From assembly GCF_027943255.1 (NCBI RefSeq), contig NC_072896.1:45472501-45536500 (forward strand): 64,000 nt of DNA. The letters are read 5' to 3'. The stretch's first letter is position 1; each line of letters begins with the position of its first letter. Positions 22,524-33,175 of this stretch are shown here, piece after piece. Position numbers and translations under genes: made by a program. The DNA comes from Anastrepha obliqua (taxonomy: Eukaryota; Arthropoda; Insecta; Diptera; Tephritidae). The notes below the pieces were generated by a model, which saw only the letters and a program-made list of their open reading frames with translations, was not told where the DNA came from and ran no database searches.

Positions 22524-22960
22524 CCAGGTGGCGCAAAATTAATCATCCTGTAGGAAGATGTTATAATTTTTTCAAATGGCGTCGCGCGTCAATCATATTT
22601 GACATTTGTGAACTAGATAGCTGCAGACATACAAACAGACAAGCAATAGAGCGCTGCTCTCCGCAAGAGCGTAGAGTAATTGTGGACATTTTTTTAACAA
22701 TAATCGGACGGTGGCGTTGACGCTGCAGGAAGATCGACGTCGAACTGGGCAAACATTTCGGCGCTTAGCTGCTCGACTGACTGGAACCACACGAGGCCTT
22801 GTAGAACGTGACCGCCACAAGACTGTTCGTTCGGCTGTGGCTATCGATGTCGCTGAGAATGCAGAAACACCCACCAGACGACGGCCAACGCAATTGAGCA
22901 TCACCAGATAGAATCTACAGCGAATGTCAGTGAAAGACTAAGGCTCAAAATAGAGGCAAC
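22524..22960 (+). mobile_element. rosa-like mariner, 5' end and DNA-binding fragment
   Basis: After TA at 22,522 the end reads CCAGGTGGCGCAAAATTAAT. From about 22,645 a frame-shifted translation gives ERCSPQERRVIVDIFLTNN, then FRRLAARL and AENAETPTRRRPTQLSITR, which parallels the N-terminal helix-turn-helix of DD41D transposases. The catalytic domain is missing. The end sequence is shared with the short element at 31,702. Confidence 0.55.
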
Positions 22961-23109
22961 AAAACCGTAACCACATAAATCTGCTGATCGATCCATCATA
23001 TACAGTTTGTCAAGAATGACTTTTGACATAGAAAAGAAATTAAATTTTTCGACTTCATTAGCAAAAAATTGCACGTTTTATTTATCTTTGACTTCTTTTT
23101 TGACTGATT

Positions 23110-23688
23110 CATATTTATTTACAGCATTTCCAGCGAATTAGCACTGCCTGAGTTTTTTCAGTATATTTAAATATTATTTGGTTTCCATTGTGCCGTCAAT
23201 AAACACCAAATCGCCGACTCCTTTACTTGAAATGCATCCCCAAACCATACCGGAAACTTTTCCAAAATAAACCGCGGAAGTTTTATATCGATTTTGTAAA
23301 GCTGTCAAGGGCTTGCGCCATACTCTAGTCGGTGCATCGTTGTAATACAGCATTAACTTTATCTCGTCGCAAAATACAACTTAGTCCCAATAATCTTCTG
23401 GTTCGGGAATGTGCTTCAAAGCAAAAGAGAGGCGTTTACCTATATTTTGTGCAGACAGCAATGGTTTCTTGTGTGCTGATCTTGATGAATATTTGTGTTG
23501 CAATATGGCTTCACGCACTGCTTCAAGAGAGACAACAATACACTTCTCGTTAAGCTCCTTTGTAAGTGTTCTGAAAGAAATCCTCGGGTTTTGATCCCAT
23601 TTTCGGATCATTAAGCGTTCTGCACGTCCAGTAATTTTAGTTTTAGACCCATCTCTACGCTTTTGCTCTAATCTACCCTCTTTTTCCG
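23110..23688 (-). mobile_element. Tc1-like transposase fragment
   Basis: Minus-strand 23,611-23,381 encodes RKWDQNPRISFRTLTKELNE...VREAILQHKYSSRSAHKKPLLSAQNIGKRLSFALKH. It continues through FCDEIKLMLYYND (first Asp) and SGMVWGCISSKGVGDLVFIDG to about 23,130, the order expected for Tc1 elements. The second half is missing and there are stops. A 140-bp relative of 23,512-23,643 sits at 30,155-30,295. It abuts the left edge of duplicated block A. Confidence 0.7.
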
Positions 23689-24450
23689 CTGAGGATTTTC
23701 CGATAGGCGGTGCTGTGGTCGAGATATTTCCAAAAACTGTATTTATAGTCCGACTTGGCTCAACCGCAAAACATATACATATTAGCTATACCAAAATTAA
23801 TTTAGCCACAGCGAGGCATGGCAAGGGTTTCTAGGATAGATGAGGGAAAGGAACTTGGAATATCTATGTCCTTGGCGCTAAAGTTTCCATTGCAGTGGCT
23901 AACGATATTTCAGGCTGAGGGAAATTCCGACCTGTACTAGCAAAACCAAAGATGAGGACGACATTTAGTGTTTCAGTAGTTAAGCGACCTTAAGGATTCT
24001 ACCAATCGGTTACTTACGTGCAATCTTCTTAAGGAGTACTACAAATTACGGCTGAAGAGCTGAAGTGTTCGCTGTCTATGTGGAAAAGAACATTACGTAT
24101 TTGCATAGAGCTTACACTGGGTTGCTCACAGTTGTCGGACCGGTCATAAGCGTCTGCATTGCCTTATTCACTCTTTAGGACTGTTTACTGAGACAGATGG
24201 CCATTTTGTCTCGAGGGTGATGAGACAGCTTAGCATGTTTTGTAATAAATGCATAGCCGGGAAGGAACAAAGGGGCAAAAGCCCTGCACAGCCTTGGCTA
24301 GACAGCTGTACAGTCGAACTCCTAGGAAAGACTAATGTATCAAATGTATTTTATGCGACCTTCTCTCTCAATTGGGCAGATTGAAGATCTCTATACTGAT
24401 AAGGCGGAGAAGCCTCACTTGGATAATAAAGAAGAAAAAAAGAGTGAAGA
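23689..24450. other. Left part of block A, no gene recognised
   Basis: Present in both copies (B: 32,059-32,665; B lacks about 70 bp near 24,105-24,190). Short plus-strand frames such as the one around 24,200-24,385 show no domain I can name; it may be further retroelement debris. Confidence 0.4.
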
Positions 24451-24454
24451 AATA

Positions 24455-24720
24455 GAAACTAGAAAATAGGAAATAGGAAAAGAGAGGATAGCTGTGTAGC
24501 TAAAAAGTGAGAATTAATATGTCTAAGCCTTAGCCTCATGATTGGAGAACAACTTGGAAGAAGATGATAAAATGATTCTACCTCATCCTCCGTACAGCTG
24601 TTGCAAAAAACGCTCAAAATATTGCCGTGAATTGTCTCTATTGGAAGCTTACGAGAAGCGTATGGAGTTTCCATCTAATGGCTTCTGTCGCAGCTGCAGA
24701 AGTCAGCTCAAGTGTATATT
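24455..24720 (-). mobile_element. NLTR 3' fragments, head to head
   Basis: Minus-strand 24,674-24,459 has VFCNSCTEDEVESFYHLLPSC, the zinc-binding tail of RNase H-type non-LTR elements. A plus-strand piece (PSNGFCRSCR, about 24,670-24,710) of an NLTR-2-like tail overlaps its start. Both also occur in block B (32,700-32,935), so they predate the duplication. Confidence 0.5.
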
Positions 24721-25181
24721 TAAGTAGCCAAGATCCTATTAGCGTACAACTTAAACCTGTTATTACTGTCCCATTACTTAGAAACTTACTTTATGGAAGC
24801 TTTAACCCTCGATTAGCATAGGCATACAAATGCGCCCAATTTTTTCACACCTTTAACTGAAGCCTTTTTTACGCAAAGAAATTTAATTGTGTCTCATTAC
24901 TTTTACTTGAGCATTGAGAAAAGCTTTGGCCACAATAATTTTTCAATGTTTCTTTATACATTAAAGTAAGTCCTAAGCAATTGTGAACTCCCTTCTGGTA
25001 GGGTAAGAGTAGGAAACTTCTATTAATATCTGTAAATAACCAGCACAAGGGAATACTAAAGTAAGGAAGCCATTATCTCATAGTTTGGCTCTCTTTCCAT
25101 TTTATAGTCGACTTTCCTACGGGATAGGTTTTCAACTCTTTAGTATCTCAATTTTTTCATAATCTATTATTATACAATATT

Positions 25182-28136
25182 CTAAAATTTTATTTCATAT
25201 TTATTTTTCAGCGCCATGAGTTCATCGAAAAATAGTAGTACGAGTGCTGAATGCGGTACCAGCCGCAAATAGTTTGCCCAGAAACCTTTGTACAGTCCAT
25301 ATAGGCCCTCAGTGCGCGCGGTCTTGGCAAAACAATCCAACCAACCACTATACAATAGACCCTTGCCATTCGCATCCAAACCCTGATTATAGAGACGTGT
25401 CATTATAACATCCGACGGTGTCATGGCCAAGGTAACCACACAGCCGGCAATGAAACCACCACATAGCGAATTCAATGCCGGTTGCACTACCACATTCCGA
25501 TCACGCAGAATAGACTTGACCGGTCCAAAAGTTGCCAACTGAACGCCGGAACCGATAGAAGCGCGCGCAATAGATGCTGTAGAGCCGCGCCATAAACCAA
25601 AAATGCCACCTTGGCGATAGATGTGACGCAACGCCGATAACATCCCGGTGTGGTTGTGTTGATAGCCGACAGCGACTTGTTTGGGTGCATGCGATTGCAG
25701 TTGCGTTTTCACCTAGCGGGGCGAAACAAAATGCGCTGTTATTACGCAAATAAATAAAATTATATTATATTTAATATTTAAATAGATGTGAATGTAATCT
25801 TAGACACGCGTATCTTTGCAAATCTTATCTCTTATCTACAGCTGCTTATTGAGCTTTCATGAACGTTTAAGAATTTGTGAGATATGAAACTGCATGACTT
25901 CTCCAATCTGTTTTATTATATTTTTATACTCATACAAACCAAGAAAAATGGACTCGAACAGTATGCACCCACAGCGCCACCAGCAGCACCCCAAAAGAGG
26001 CTCAAACCGAAAGAGTCACCGCCGGTTTTGCGCCGTGTCCACTGCATATTGGCCGCAGTGCTATAAATGCCCAATCTAGGCATGAACCGGAGTGACAATT
26101 AGAAGCGATAGTAGAAGTATTTTCTTGCTTTCGACTTACCTTATGCCATTCACAATAAACTGAAAGTGCATAGTCGGCACCAGTCCTTTCTGTAGACCCG
26201 ACCAACCATCGTTGCGTATTACAGTAACGAGCCCATGCAGAATACCTTTATATGGTACTACGTATGTGCCACGCGCTGCTAGTTCTCCTTGAAGTTGGAT
26301 GCGAGTTTTGATGACCTTGGGAAGAACAAAAATTTCTATTAATAATAAACTTTTCGCTTTGGGCCCGAATCAAAAGTTGATATCCGAGGTATTTTGGAGA
26401 TGCCGAGGTCCAATTCATACTTAGTTTTTTCTATTCAAACACCAAAAAGCAAAATTGTAACCGAAAAAAAAAATTCTTATAATAAATAAAATTTTGCTGG
26501 CATTATTTTGCGCGGTGTTTTCACTGCGTGAACTGAATACTACTTTGCCGTGAACTACATACGAAATTTCACGCATATTTCACGACAATGGAAATGAAAT
26601 TGCCGATGAATTGGCCAACTGCGGATCAGCGGGTTTCTCACGAGAAACAGAGCCAATAATCGAAATTACTTCGATTTACGAAATGCTAGAAGGTTGGGAG
26701 TTCCATGCTATGATTATTGTAAAAGCTGCTATAATACAGTGTGAGTGTGAAGGATAGGTTGTGAAGGATAGGTTGGAAGAAGACTACACGTATAGTAGTG
26801 AAAATCTTGAAAATTTTATTAAAGCTTATCGATTTTTGTTAAGTTTTCTAGAACAGAATTTTATGCACAATACTTTTTCTTTTTAATACTTCCAAGGCGT
26901 AAACTATATTTTTGTCCGTAGCGACAGCGTTGCTCATGGCCTTATACAGCCCCCCAACCACATCAAGGGTAGTCGAGTAATGTAAATCCAGGTTAAACTA
27001 TGTCGGCAGATATAATGTCCTGATATTAACATGGATCCCGGGACCCGTGGTATCGCGGGTAACGAGATCTCTGACTCTTTAGCCAGAATGGGCTTTGAAA
27101 CCAACTTTTTTGGCCTGGAGCCCGTTCTACTCTAACCCACAAGCGAGCTTGGCAGGCTGAGAGAGGCAGCAGATGGACAAAACTGATGTTAACTGTCATG
27201 TCCGACCGACTGTCGCAGCTCCTCCTGTCATTAAGCAGAGGGGACTGTAAGCAGCTGGTTGAACTGATGACGGGCCGCTTTTTGTGGGCGAAGCATCTGG
27301 AGAAGGTAGGCATCTCAGACAGTGCACTCTGGCCAGCATTTGGAGGGGAGGATGAGACGGCGGACCACTTTCTGTGCATCTGCCCCGCCTTCGCTCGAAT
27401 CAGGCTTGAGGTCTTTGGCACTGATGTGTTAAGAAGTAACCACCTTGGCTCCTGGGCACCACAAGATCTACTAAGATTTCTTCGGATGTCGAGTAGTACA
27501 ATGGATTTAATTGCGCTGTACTTGCTAGTTGCCCAGACACACAAAAAAAAAAAACATTTAGAAACATCTTAGAACATTTAAATAGAAAAACTCGGGTTCA
27601 CGCATTGGGTAATTATTATTATAATGAATGCATGAATTATGCACTAAATCAATTTTAATCTTATCGCACTTTCCACGGTATCGAACACTGCCTAGAAATA
27701 CATCATATTGCAAAAAGCCAAAATATAGAAAAACTGGCTTTAAAGTTTTCACACACTGTTGAGATACTGTCAATATTTTTTAGACAGTCTATCGGAATTT
27801 TTGGGAAATTACTATACAATCTTTTAGCTAACGAACGGGATTCGTGTATATTTTAACGACGATTAAAATCTTACAAGTATTTTTATAACTACGAGTATTA
27901 AAAATTCACAAACACAATTTTTCAGTATAGCCTCGATGTTTGGGAATCTTTATGGAGCTACGCGAAATTATTTTATAGTTTCTAATTCACATTAAGACGA
28001 TTTTATACCATATAAATAGTTGATTCAAAGACTTTATATTTATTAATTTTGCTTTACAACTCACATCAAGCGGATTAGTGAAAATCGTCGCACCGACAGC
28101 AGCCAAACCGCCTATCACGTATTCAGATGCGTTCAT
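25182..28136 (-). CDS. SLC25A35: Mitochondrial carrier, SLC25A34/35 group, copy A (4 coding exons)
   Basis: Coding exons are 28,136-28,065, 26,315-26,140, 26,075-25,940 and 25,712-25,182. All introns are GT-AG (GTGAGT, GTAAGT and GTTTGT donors) and the product is 304 residues. Three carrier repeats are visible. Signature 1 is PLDVIKTR (22-29). Signature 2 is SPFFLVKTQ (124-132), lacking the acidic residue as this subgroup does. Signature 3 is TPSDVIMTR (226-234). LSLFWGAAGG (107-116) and GLWRGS (167-172) are also typical. Six transmembrane helices in the inner mitochondrial membrane are expected; the substrate is not certain for this group. The ATG was chosen because MNASEYVIGG starts helix 1. 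A 5' UTR intron (28,248-28,150) with donor GTGAGG and acceptor CTACAG is likely. Intron 1 holds antisense retroelement pieces. No disabling change is seen. Confidence 0.9.
26505..26572. repeat. Host repeat flanking NLTR-1 in intron 1
   Basis: Contains CATACGAAATTTCACG, shared with 35,249-35,298 and with 58,085-58,115. At 58,085 the same repeat appears without the retroelement. Confidence 0.45.
26573..26775 (+). mobile_element. NLTR-1/NLTR-2 junction left by an intron deletion
   Basis: 26,585-26,672 encodes an RNase H end (GNEIADELANCGSAGF...EPII) as in NLTR-1 at 35,310. From 26,679 the sequence is instead the NLTR-2 tail of block B 38,768 (AAATGCTAGAAGG). The join removes all that block B has between 35,390 and 38,768. 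A 14-bp motif GTGAAGGATAGGTT is then tandemly doubled near 26,748-26,776. Confidence 0.65.
26935..27553 (+). mobile_element. NLTR-3 non-LTR 3' fragment in carrier intron 1
   Basis: Frames give GTRGIAGNEISDSLARMG (RNase H end, about 27,037-27,100). Then 27,186-27,572 gives LVELMTGRFLWAKHLEKVGISDSALW, a GEDETADHFLCICPAFAR zinc-binding tail and SWAPQDLLRFLR. It ends in a poly(A) at 27,542-27,553. The orientation is antisense to the carrier. The same insertion is in block B (39,995-40,622), so it is older than the duplication. 5'-truncated and frameshifted. Confidence 0.75.
27554..28064. other. Carrier A intron 1, remaining sequence
   Basis: AT-rich intron sequence matching 40,640-41,144. No element or conserved motif recognised beyond the splice donor at 28,064. 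Confidence 0.5.
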
Positions 28137-28330
28137 TGTAAAGGACCCACTGTAGATAAATATAAATAATTGCGTTGAAATTCATTGCTTGTTTCTTTTT
28201 GCAATCACTGTATTCAACAACAACAATAATAAAAGGCATATTCCTCACCAATTTCCACTTCCGCTCAACTTGAACTTTCTGCTGTGACTGCTAACTTTAG
28301 TTTAGTTTTGTGATCTAAGCTAATCGCTGC

Positions 28331-28351
28331 TTATCAACTATCTGCTTATCA
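28331..28351 (-). promoter_or_regulatory. GATA-motif cluster upstream of carrier A
   Basis: The minus strand reads TGATAAGCAGATAGTTGATAA, three GATA cores in 21 bp, about 195 bp upstream of the ATG. The block is identical at 41,411-41,431 before carrier B. GATA factors drive gut and fat-body genes in flies; use here is inferred from sequence only. Confidence 0.45.
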
Positions 28352-28359
28352 CATCTTTA

Positions 28360-29205
28360 GCGAACGTCATTTGTGTAGATGAGAAATATTATACTAAAAG
28401 TGTATGACACTCGATTTATCTCCGGGCATAGGTTTATTATGACAGTAAAATAAACTTAAATATTAAAATTACTTTTCGTAAACATTAGACGCATTTGAGG
28501 GAGATATTCTGTATATTGTCCATGATTTTGCCGGCGCAAACGATGTCGTACCGTCTTTTTCCGAAAATAAAACTTTGTGGTAGTTTCTTTTTTGGTCCAA
28601 ATACGCGCTGGGGCTTATTTTCGGGGGAGGGCGAAAATAAAAGTATATTTGAGTGATTCTCCGCGTAGCGCAGAACTCCGCGTCCCAGACGTTTTTAAAT
28701 AAATAAATAGGGTTTACAGTAATGAATCCAACGTGAAAAAGTAACTTCCGCGTTTACAAACAAAAACTAGTAGTTATATCTATTAATTATTTTTTTTATT
28801 ATTATATTTTCTTCAAATGTGCAGTTTAAGGTGCCAAAACGTCACGGTGAAGCCTATCCTCAGCATCACTTATAAAATAAAAACCAATATTTTAGTGAAG
28901 TATAATAATCAGTATAACTGTTATTGACATTTTGGTATTGTGCAAAGTAGTAGAATTAAGAAATATTATTGTTAAAAAAAAAAAAATTAATGCTTTGTTG
29001 GATGATATTTCTTGTCCCCAGTTTTTTGCGTCACGGTGAAGCCTATCAATAAAATTAGATTATTTATATTAAAATAAAATGTTAAATTAGTTTTACTCTA
29101 GTAAAAGCAATTGATCCATCCTTGATCCACTAAGGCAGAAATTAATCTCTTGATTGAATTTTTTGGTTTGTATACCTTGGAAGTATCATAGCAAAATTGT
29201 ATTGA
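28360..29205. other. Carrier A upstream region with GTCACGGTGAAGCCT repeats
   Basis: Non-coding. It contains GTCACGGTGAAGCCT at 28,841-28,855 and 29,030-29,044, with a third at 29,922-29,936 beyond the inserted element. The rest is AT-rich and aligns with 41,440-42,245. Confidence 0.6.
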
Positions 29206-29901
29206 CCCGATTTACACGAGTAGACATCTGGAAGGGAAACATTTTGTTCAAGGGCGAAGGTCGGTCGGGGAAGAGAGAAGGGATTTTGTCTCCCGTACTC
29301 GGCGACACGCTTTGCTCTTCTTATTCGTATTTCTTATCTTAAAGCAATTTTTGACAGTTGCTTCATTCGTTTTCTTCTTTTGTGGAAGAAAGTTCTAAGT
29401 TATGTGTTGGTTTTCAATCAAACGGAAGATAACAACGATGACAAACATCCGAACGCTGCTTGGGAAATGCACGATTATTTTTGCTGGTAAAGTAGGTATA
29501 ATTTAAAATAGTTATGGGACATGTTTATGTTGATTTCTAATTTTTCCCTGCATTTCTAGATACTCAAGTTAATTTTAAGTTAATTATTTGCATATGAAGT
29601 ATTTTTAATTTAATTTTTTTTATTCAAGTATAAGAATTTATAGATATATTTCAATAAAAAAAACAACAAATTATTTATTATTTAACCAGTTTGCATTTTT
29701 CATTCATATATTTAAGAAACTGTTGTCGAACGCTCTCTGCTTTACATGTAAGCGCGTGCTAGAATACATCCGAACCAGACGATGCTAAAGTGTTAAATGT
29801 CAAAATGTCGCGGAAACATTTTTGCCCGTGTGTACGCGAATGAAACATCAAAAGAGAATTTCCAGTGTCTCCCTTCCAGATGTTTCCTCGTGTAAATCGG
29901 G
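29206..29901. mobile_element. Non-autonomous TIR transposon (~696 bp), only in copy A
   Basis: The left end CCCGATTTACACGAG at 29,206-29,220 and right end CTCGTGTAAATCGGG at 29,887-29,901 are exact inverse repeats. Similarity continues inward (ACATCTGGAAGGGA). ATTG flanks both sides as a possible 4-bp duplication. Block B passes across this site without it. No transposase frame inside, so it was mobilised in trans; superfamily unknown. Confidence 0.8.
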
Positions 29902-30043
29902 ACATTGGGAATAACAGAATCGTCACGGTGAAGCCTCCATATATTTTGCAAATAAAATAAATATTGTAATTATTTATAATTAATCTTAAATAATGTGTAG
30001 CACTATTAGTTCTAGTGAATATAAATGGCCTCAACAGGAAAAA

Positions 30044-30150
30044 TTTGTGGAACAACATCAAGACGCACACCACAAATAGGAGGAGGCGATCGGCTAAACA
30101 CCCAAAAAAGGTGTACGCTCCAATTATATATGTATATATACAATATATAG
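30044..30150 (+). mobile_element. tRNA-derived SINE, copy 5, 5'-truncated
   Basis: Plus-oriented 3' part of the SINE (TTGTGGAACAACATCAAGAC to GGTGTACGCTCCAATTATA), ending in a TATATA-rich tail near 30,147. The head is missing. It adjoins a Tc1-like fragment. Confidence 0.75.
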
Positions 30151-30290
30151 TATGGTTTGACGCACTGCTTCAAGAGAGACGATAATATCACACTCCTCGT
30201 TAAGCTCCTTTGCAAGTGTTCTGAAGCAAATTATCGGGCCTTGATGCAAATTTTCGGATCATAAAGCCTTCTACTCGTCCAGTAATTCTA
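30151..30290 (-). mobile_element. Tc1-like fragment (copy of 23,512-23,643)
   Basis: Shares GACGCACTGCTTCAAGAGAG, CTCGTTAAGCTCCTTTG and CGTCCAGTAATT with the 23-kb relic, with a few substitutions. It is bounded on the left by a SINE tail and on the right by a TIR element. Confidence 0.65.
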
Positions 30291-31025
30291 GGGTGGGGTA
30301 AGGGATAAAAATCGATTTTTTTTTTGCATGTTATTGTAGTAAAATATTTCAAAAATATCGTGTTAAAATTTTAAGTCAATCCGAGCAAAACTTTTTAAGT
30401 TATAGAGCATAAAGCCGAGCCGCCTCAAACATCTGCCGAGACGCAGCAGTTGCGCGCGTAGTCCGTTACAAACTTTAAACGCGGTTTTCTCGAACCTTTT
30501 TTTTAAAGTGCGTAGTCATTGGCATTTGAAAACTACTCAACCGATCCTTTTGAAATTTTGCACACATATTTTACATATAAAAAACCTTCTCCCAACGTTT
30601 TTTTTCGCCATTTTTTTTTATATTAAGGTGGTTTTACACCTACAAAATGGCAGCATTTTTTCGTCAAAAATCACTTTTTACTTCAAACGACTACCAAATG
30701 GCTGAAAATGAAAATAAATCGTCAAAATAAACGTTGAGGGGAAGTTTAACTCATACTTTAACTAAATTATTCGATTTTTTTGATTTTAGATGATTCTACG
30801 CTGAGATATGCTGACTACTGCAAAATGTATTTTTGAAAAGACGTCTACGTAAATGTGCTCTCATTCGCTCATTTTGCAATATTTTTACATGAAAATTTTT
30901 ATCAAATATTCCTGAAATGTTACTTTATAATATGCAATAACTTTTAATAAACTGACTTGAACCGTTTCGCTACAATAAATTCATGAAAAAAGTGTTTTTT
31001 TTAGCGTTTATCCCTTACCCCCCCC
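30291..31025. mobile_element. Non-autonomous TIR element (~735 bp)
   Basis: GGGTAAGGGATAAA at the left (after GGGTG, 30,291) is mirrored by TTTATCCCTTACCC at 31,007-31,020. Inside is AT-rich, with CGCGGTTTTCTCGAA near 30,480 but no transposase frame. It sits at the break point of the Tc1-like fragment. Confidence 0.65.
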
Positions 31026-31075
31026 TTAACGGCATACCTTCCCCTTTATAATGAAATAAACATCCGATCATTTAT

Positions 31076-31140
31076 ATTAAAAAAATAGCATTTTTCTTTG
31101 AATATCAAAATAACACCTCTTATTGGAAAACCCTTTATAA
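31076..31140 (+). mobile_element. rosa-like mariner 3' terminus
   Basis: AATAGCATTTTTCTTTGAAT, then ATCAAAATAACACCT, is the reverse complement of the 3' end of the element at 60-355. Only the terminal 60 bp remain. Confidence 0.55.
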
Positions 31141-31384
31141 TAATTGCGTAATGTCAAAGGATACTCTTTAAAAACCACAATATTTAAATTTGAAGTCCGA
31201 ATAAAGCAAAAATTGTTCACTGAATAATGAAACGAAAGCATCAAAGTGATCATTGCGAAGCAGAGAAACAGCAAATCGAAGTTAATCAGTTAAGTTGTTG
31301 TTTTCCCAAAGAATTTGAAGTTTTTAAATGCTGTAAATAAATATGAATCATCCACCCCACGAAAGGGAGTTGACTATATGCCGC

Positions 31385-31658
31385 GGCGTCTGAATTTGGT
31401 ATTCCCGCAAAACTAATACGGCTGAATACCAGCAACGCCATCAGCCTTAGAAGGACTTCTCTGAATCGTTTGATACTAAACGAGGTTTCAGACAGGGTGA
31501 CTAGCTGTCGTGACACTTCTTTAACCTAATACTGAAAAAGATCATGTGAGTCGCAGAATTTAATCGTTCAGACATAAATTTTTATAAAAGCGTACAACTT
31601 TTTCATGGGTCGATAATATTGGCGCATTATCGTGCCAATCAAGAAGAAGAAGAAGTTT
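31385..31658 (+). mobile_element. RTE-like RT fragment with GAA tail
   Basis: Frames give GIPAKLIRLNTSNA and a frame-shifted RRTSLNRL..NEVSDR that corresponds to the DTKRGFRQGD palm region, then KAYNFFMGR. The sequence then jumps to the 3' end CGTGCCAATCAAGAAGAAGAAG seen in other RTE-like copies. It is an internally deleted, dead copy. Confidence 0.55.
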
Positions 31659-31701
31659 ATGGCGTTATGGTATGTTATCTCTTTCAAGCTTTAAACAAGA
31701 T

Positions 31702-31903
31702 GGATGGTGCAAAATTAATCATCCAATTTTGTTTTGAATAACTTTTTTGCGAAATAAAAAAAGTCAATTTTGAGTGATGCAAACCTTTATTTTGACCTTT
31801 AAACGCTCCATTGTTTGCCCGTTTTTATACTGCAGCTGTTGAGTGCACAAGTGCCAAATATGATCGGCGGACGTCACCTTTTGCAAAAATTATGAATCAT
31901 CCG
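31702..31903. mobile_element. MITE with rosa-like end sequence (~200 bp)
   Basis: The left end ATGGTGCAAAATTAATCATC and right end TTGCAAAAATTATGAATCAT are imperfect inverted repeats. The left end matches GCGCAAAATTAATCATCC at 22,531. No coding sequence. Confidence 0.5.
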
Positions 31904-32669
31904 CTAAGGTGATTAAATTTGTGCCAGTTTGTACAAGTATATAAAAATTTATTTAAAGTTTTGCCGCGTATGATTGTGACCGGTAAACTGAAAAAGAAGA
32001 CAGCCGATCGAATTCAAATTCACGCGATAAGTTTGTATTAAAACCAATTAGAAGAAAATCTGAGGATTTTCCGATAGGCGGTGCTGTGGTCGAGATATTT
32101 CCAAAAACTATATTTATAGTCCGACTTGGCTCAACCGCAAAACATATATTAGCTATACCAAAATTAATTTAGCCACAGCGAGGCATGGCAAGGGTTTCTA
32201 GGATAGATGAGGGAAAGGAACTTGGAATATCTATATATTTACTTGGCGCTAAAGTTTCCATTGCAGTGGCTAACGATATTTCAGGCTGAGGTACTGGAAA
32301 ACCAAAGATGAGGGCGACATTTAGTTTTTCAGTAGATAAGCGGCCTTAAGGATTCTACCAATCGGTTACTTACGTGCAATCTTCTTAAGGAGGACTACAA
32401 ATTACGGCTGAAGAGCTGAAGTGTTCGCTGTCTATGTGGAAAAGAACATTACGTATGGCCATTTTGTCTCGAGGGTGATGAGACATCTTAACATGTTTTG
32501 TAATAAATGCACAGCCGGGAAGGAACAAAGGGGCAAAAGCCCTGCACAGCCTTGGCTAGACAGCTGTACAGTCGAACTCCTAGGCGAGACTAATGTATCA
32601 AATGTATTTTATGCGACCTTCTCTCTCCATTGGGCAGATTGAAGATATCTATGCTGATAAGACGGAGAA

Positions 32670-33175
32670 GAAGAAAAAAAGAGTGAAGAAATAGAAACTA
32701 GAAAATAGGAAATAGGAAAAGAGAGGAAAGCTGTGTAGCTAAAAAGTGAGGTTAAATATGTCTAAGCCTTAGCCTCGTGATTGGAGAACAACTTGGATGA
32801 AGATGATCATCCTCCGTACAGCTGTTGCAAAAACCCTCGAAATAATGACGTTAATTGTCCTTTGGAAGCACAAGGGACGCGTATGGAGTTTCCATCTAAT
32901 GGCTTCTGTCGCAGCTGTAGAAATGACGAGAAATTTAAGAATACTAAATACTTTCCTTGACACTATCCCGCTCTTGCGGGACATCGCTTTCTAAACTTTT
33001 ACTTCTTTGGATGCCAGGTAGACTTTGAATCTACAACTATCCACAAAAGAGAGAAGTAATGGTTTCATTGGGAATTAGAGAGGGATATTGAGTTTAAACA
33101 AGTTGGATCATAATAGGCCTCCAGACCTAAGTGGGCCTTTTTACATCCTAGTACATACTGTAGCATAACATAATG
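32670..33175 (+). mobile_element. NLTR-2-like 3' end in block B
   Basis: The frame FPSNGFCRSCRNDEK at about 32,880 and RFLNFYFFGCQVDFES following are the zinc-binding tail. The 3' UTR AAGTGGGCCTTTTTACATCC to TAGCATAACATAATG ends near 33,175. Block A keeps only the first part. It is frameshifted throughout. Confidence 0.5.

Larger units (their letters stand above)
23689..29965. repeat. Duplicated segment A (carrier locus)
   Basis: Starts at CTGAGGATTTTCCG and is co-linear with 32,059-42,310, differing mainly by indels. Correspondences: 23,689 with 32,059, exon 4 with exon 4, 26,672 with about 35,390, 26,679 with 38,768, 28,065 with 41,145, and about 29,906 with 42,252. Coding and intron sequence is very similar by eye. 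Copy A lacks about 0.53 kb (B 32,936-33,462) and about 3.4 kb of intron 1, and has an extra 0.7-kb element at 29,206-29,901. Confidence 0.9.

Noticed and set aside
25487..25749. Overlapping frames on the minus strand at carrier exon 4 (67 and 82 codons), and likewise at 34,202-34,464
   Set aside because: Alternative-frame shadows of the carrier exon, duplicated only because the exon is.
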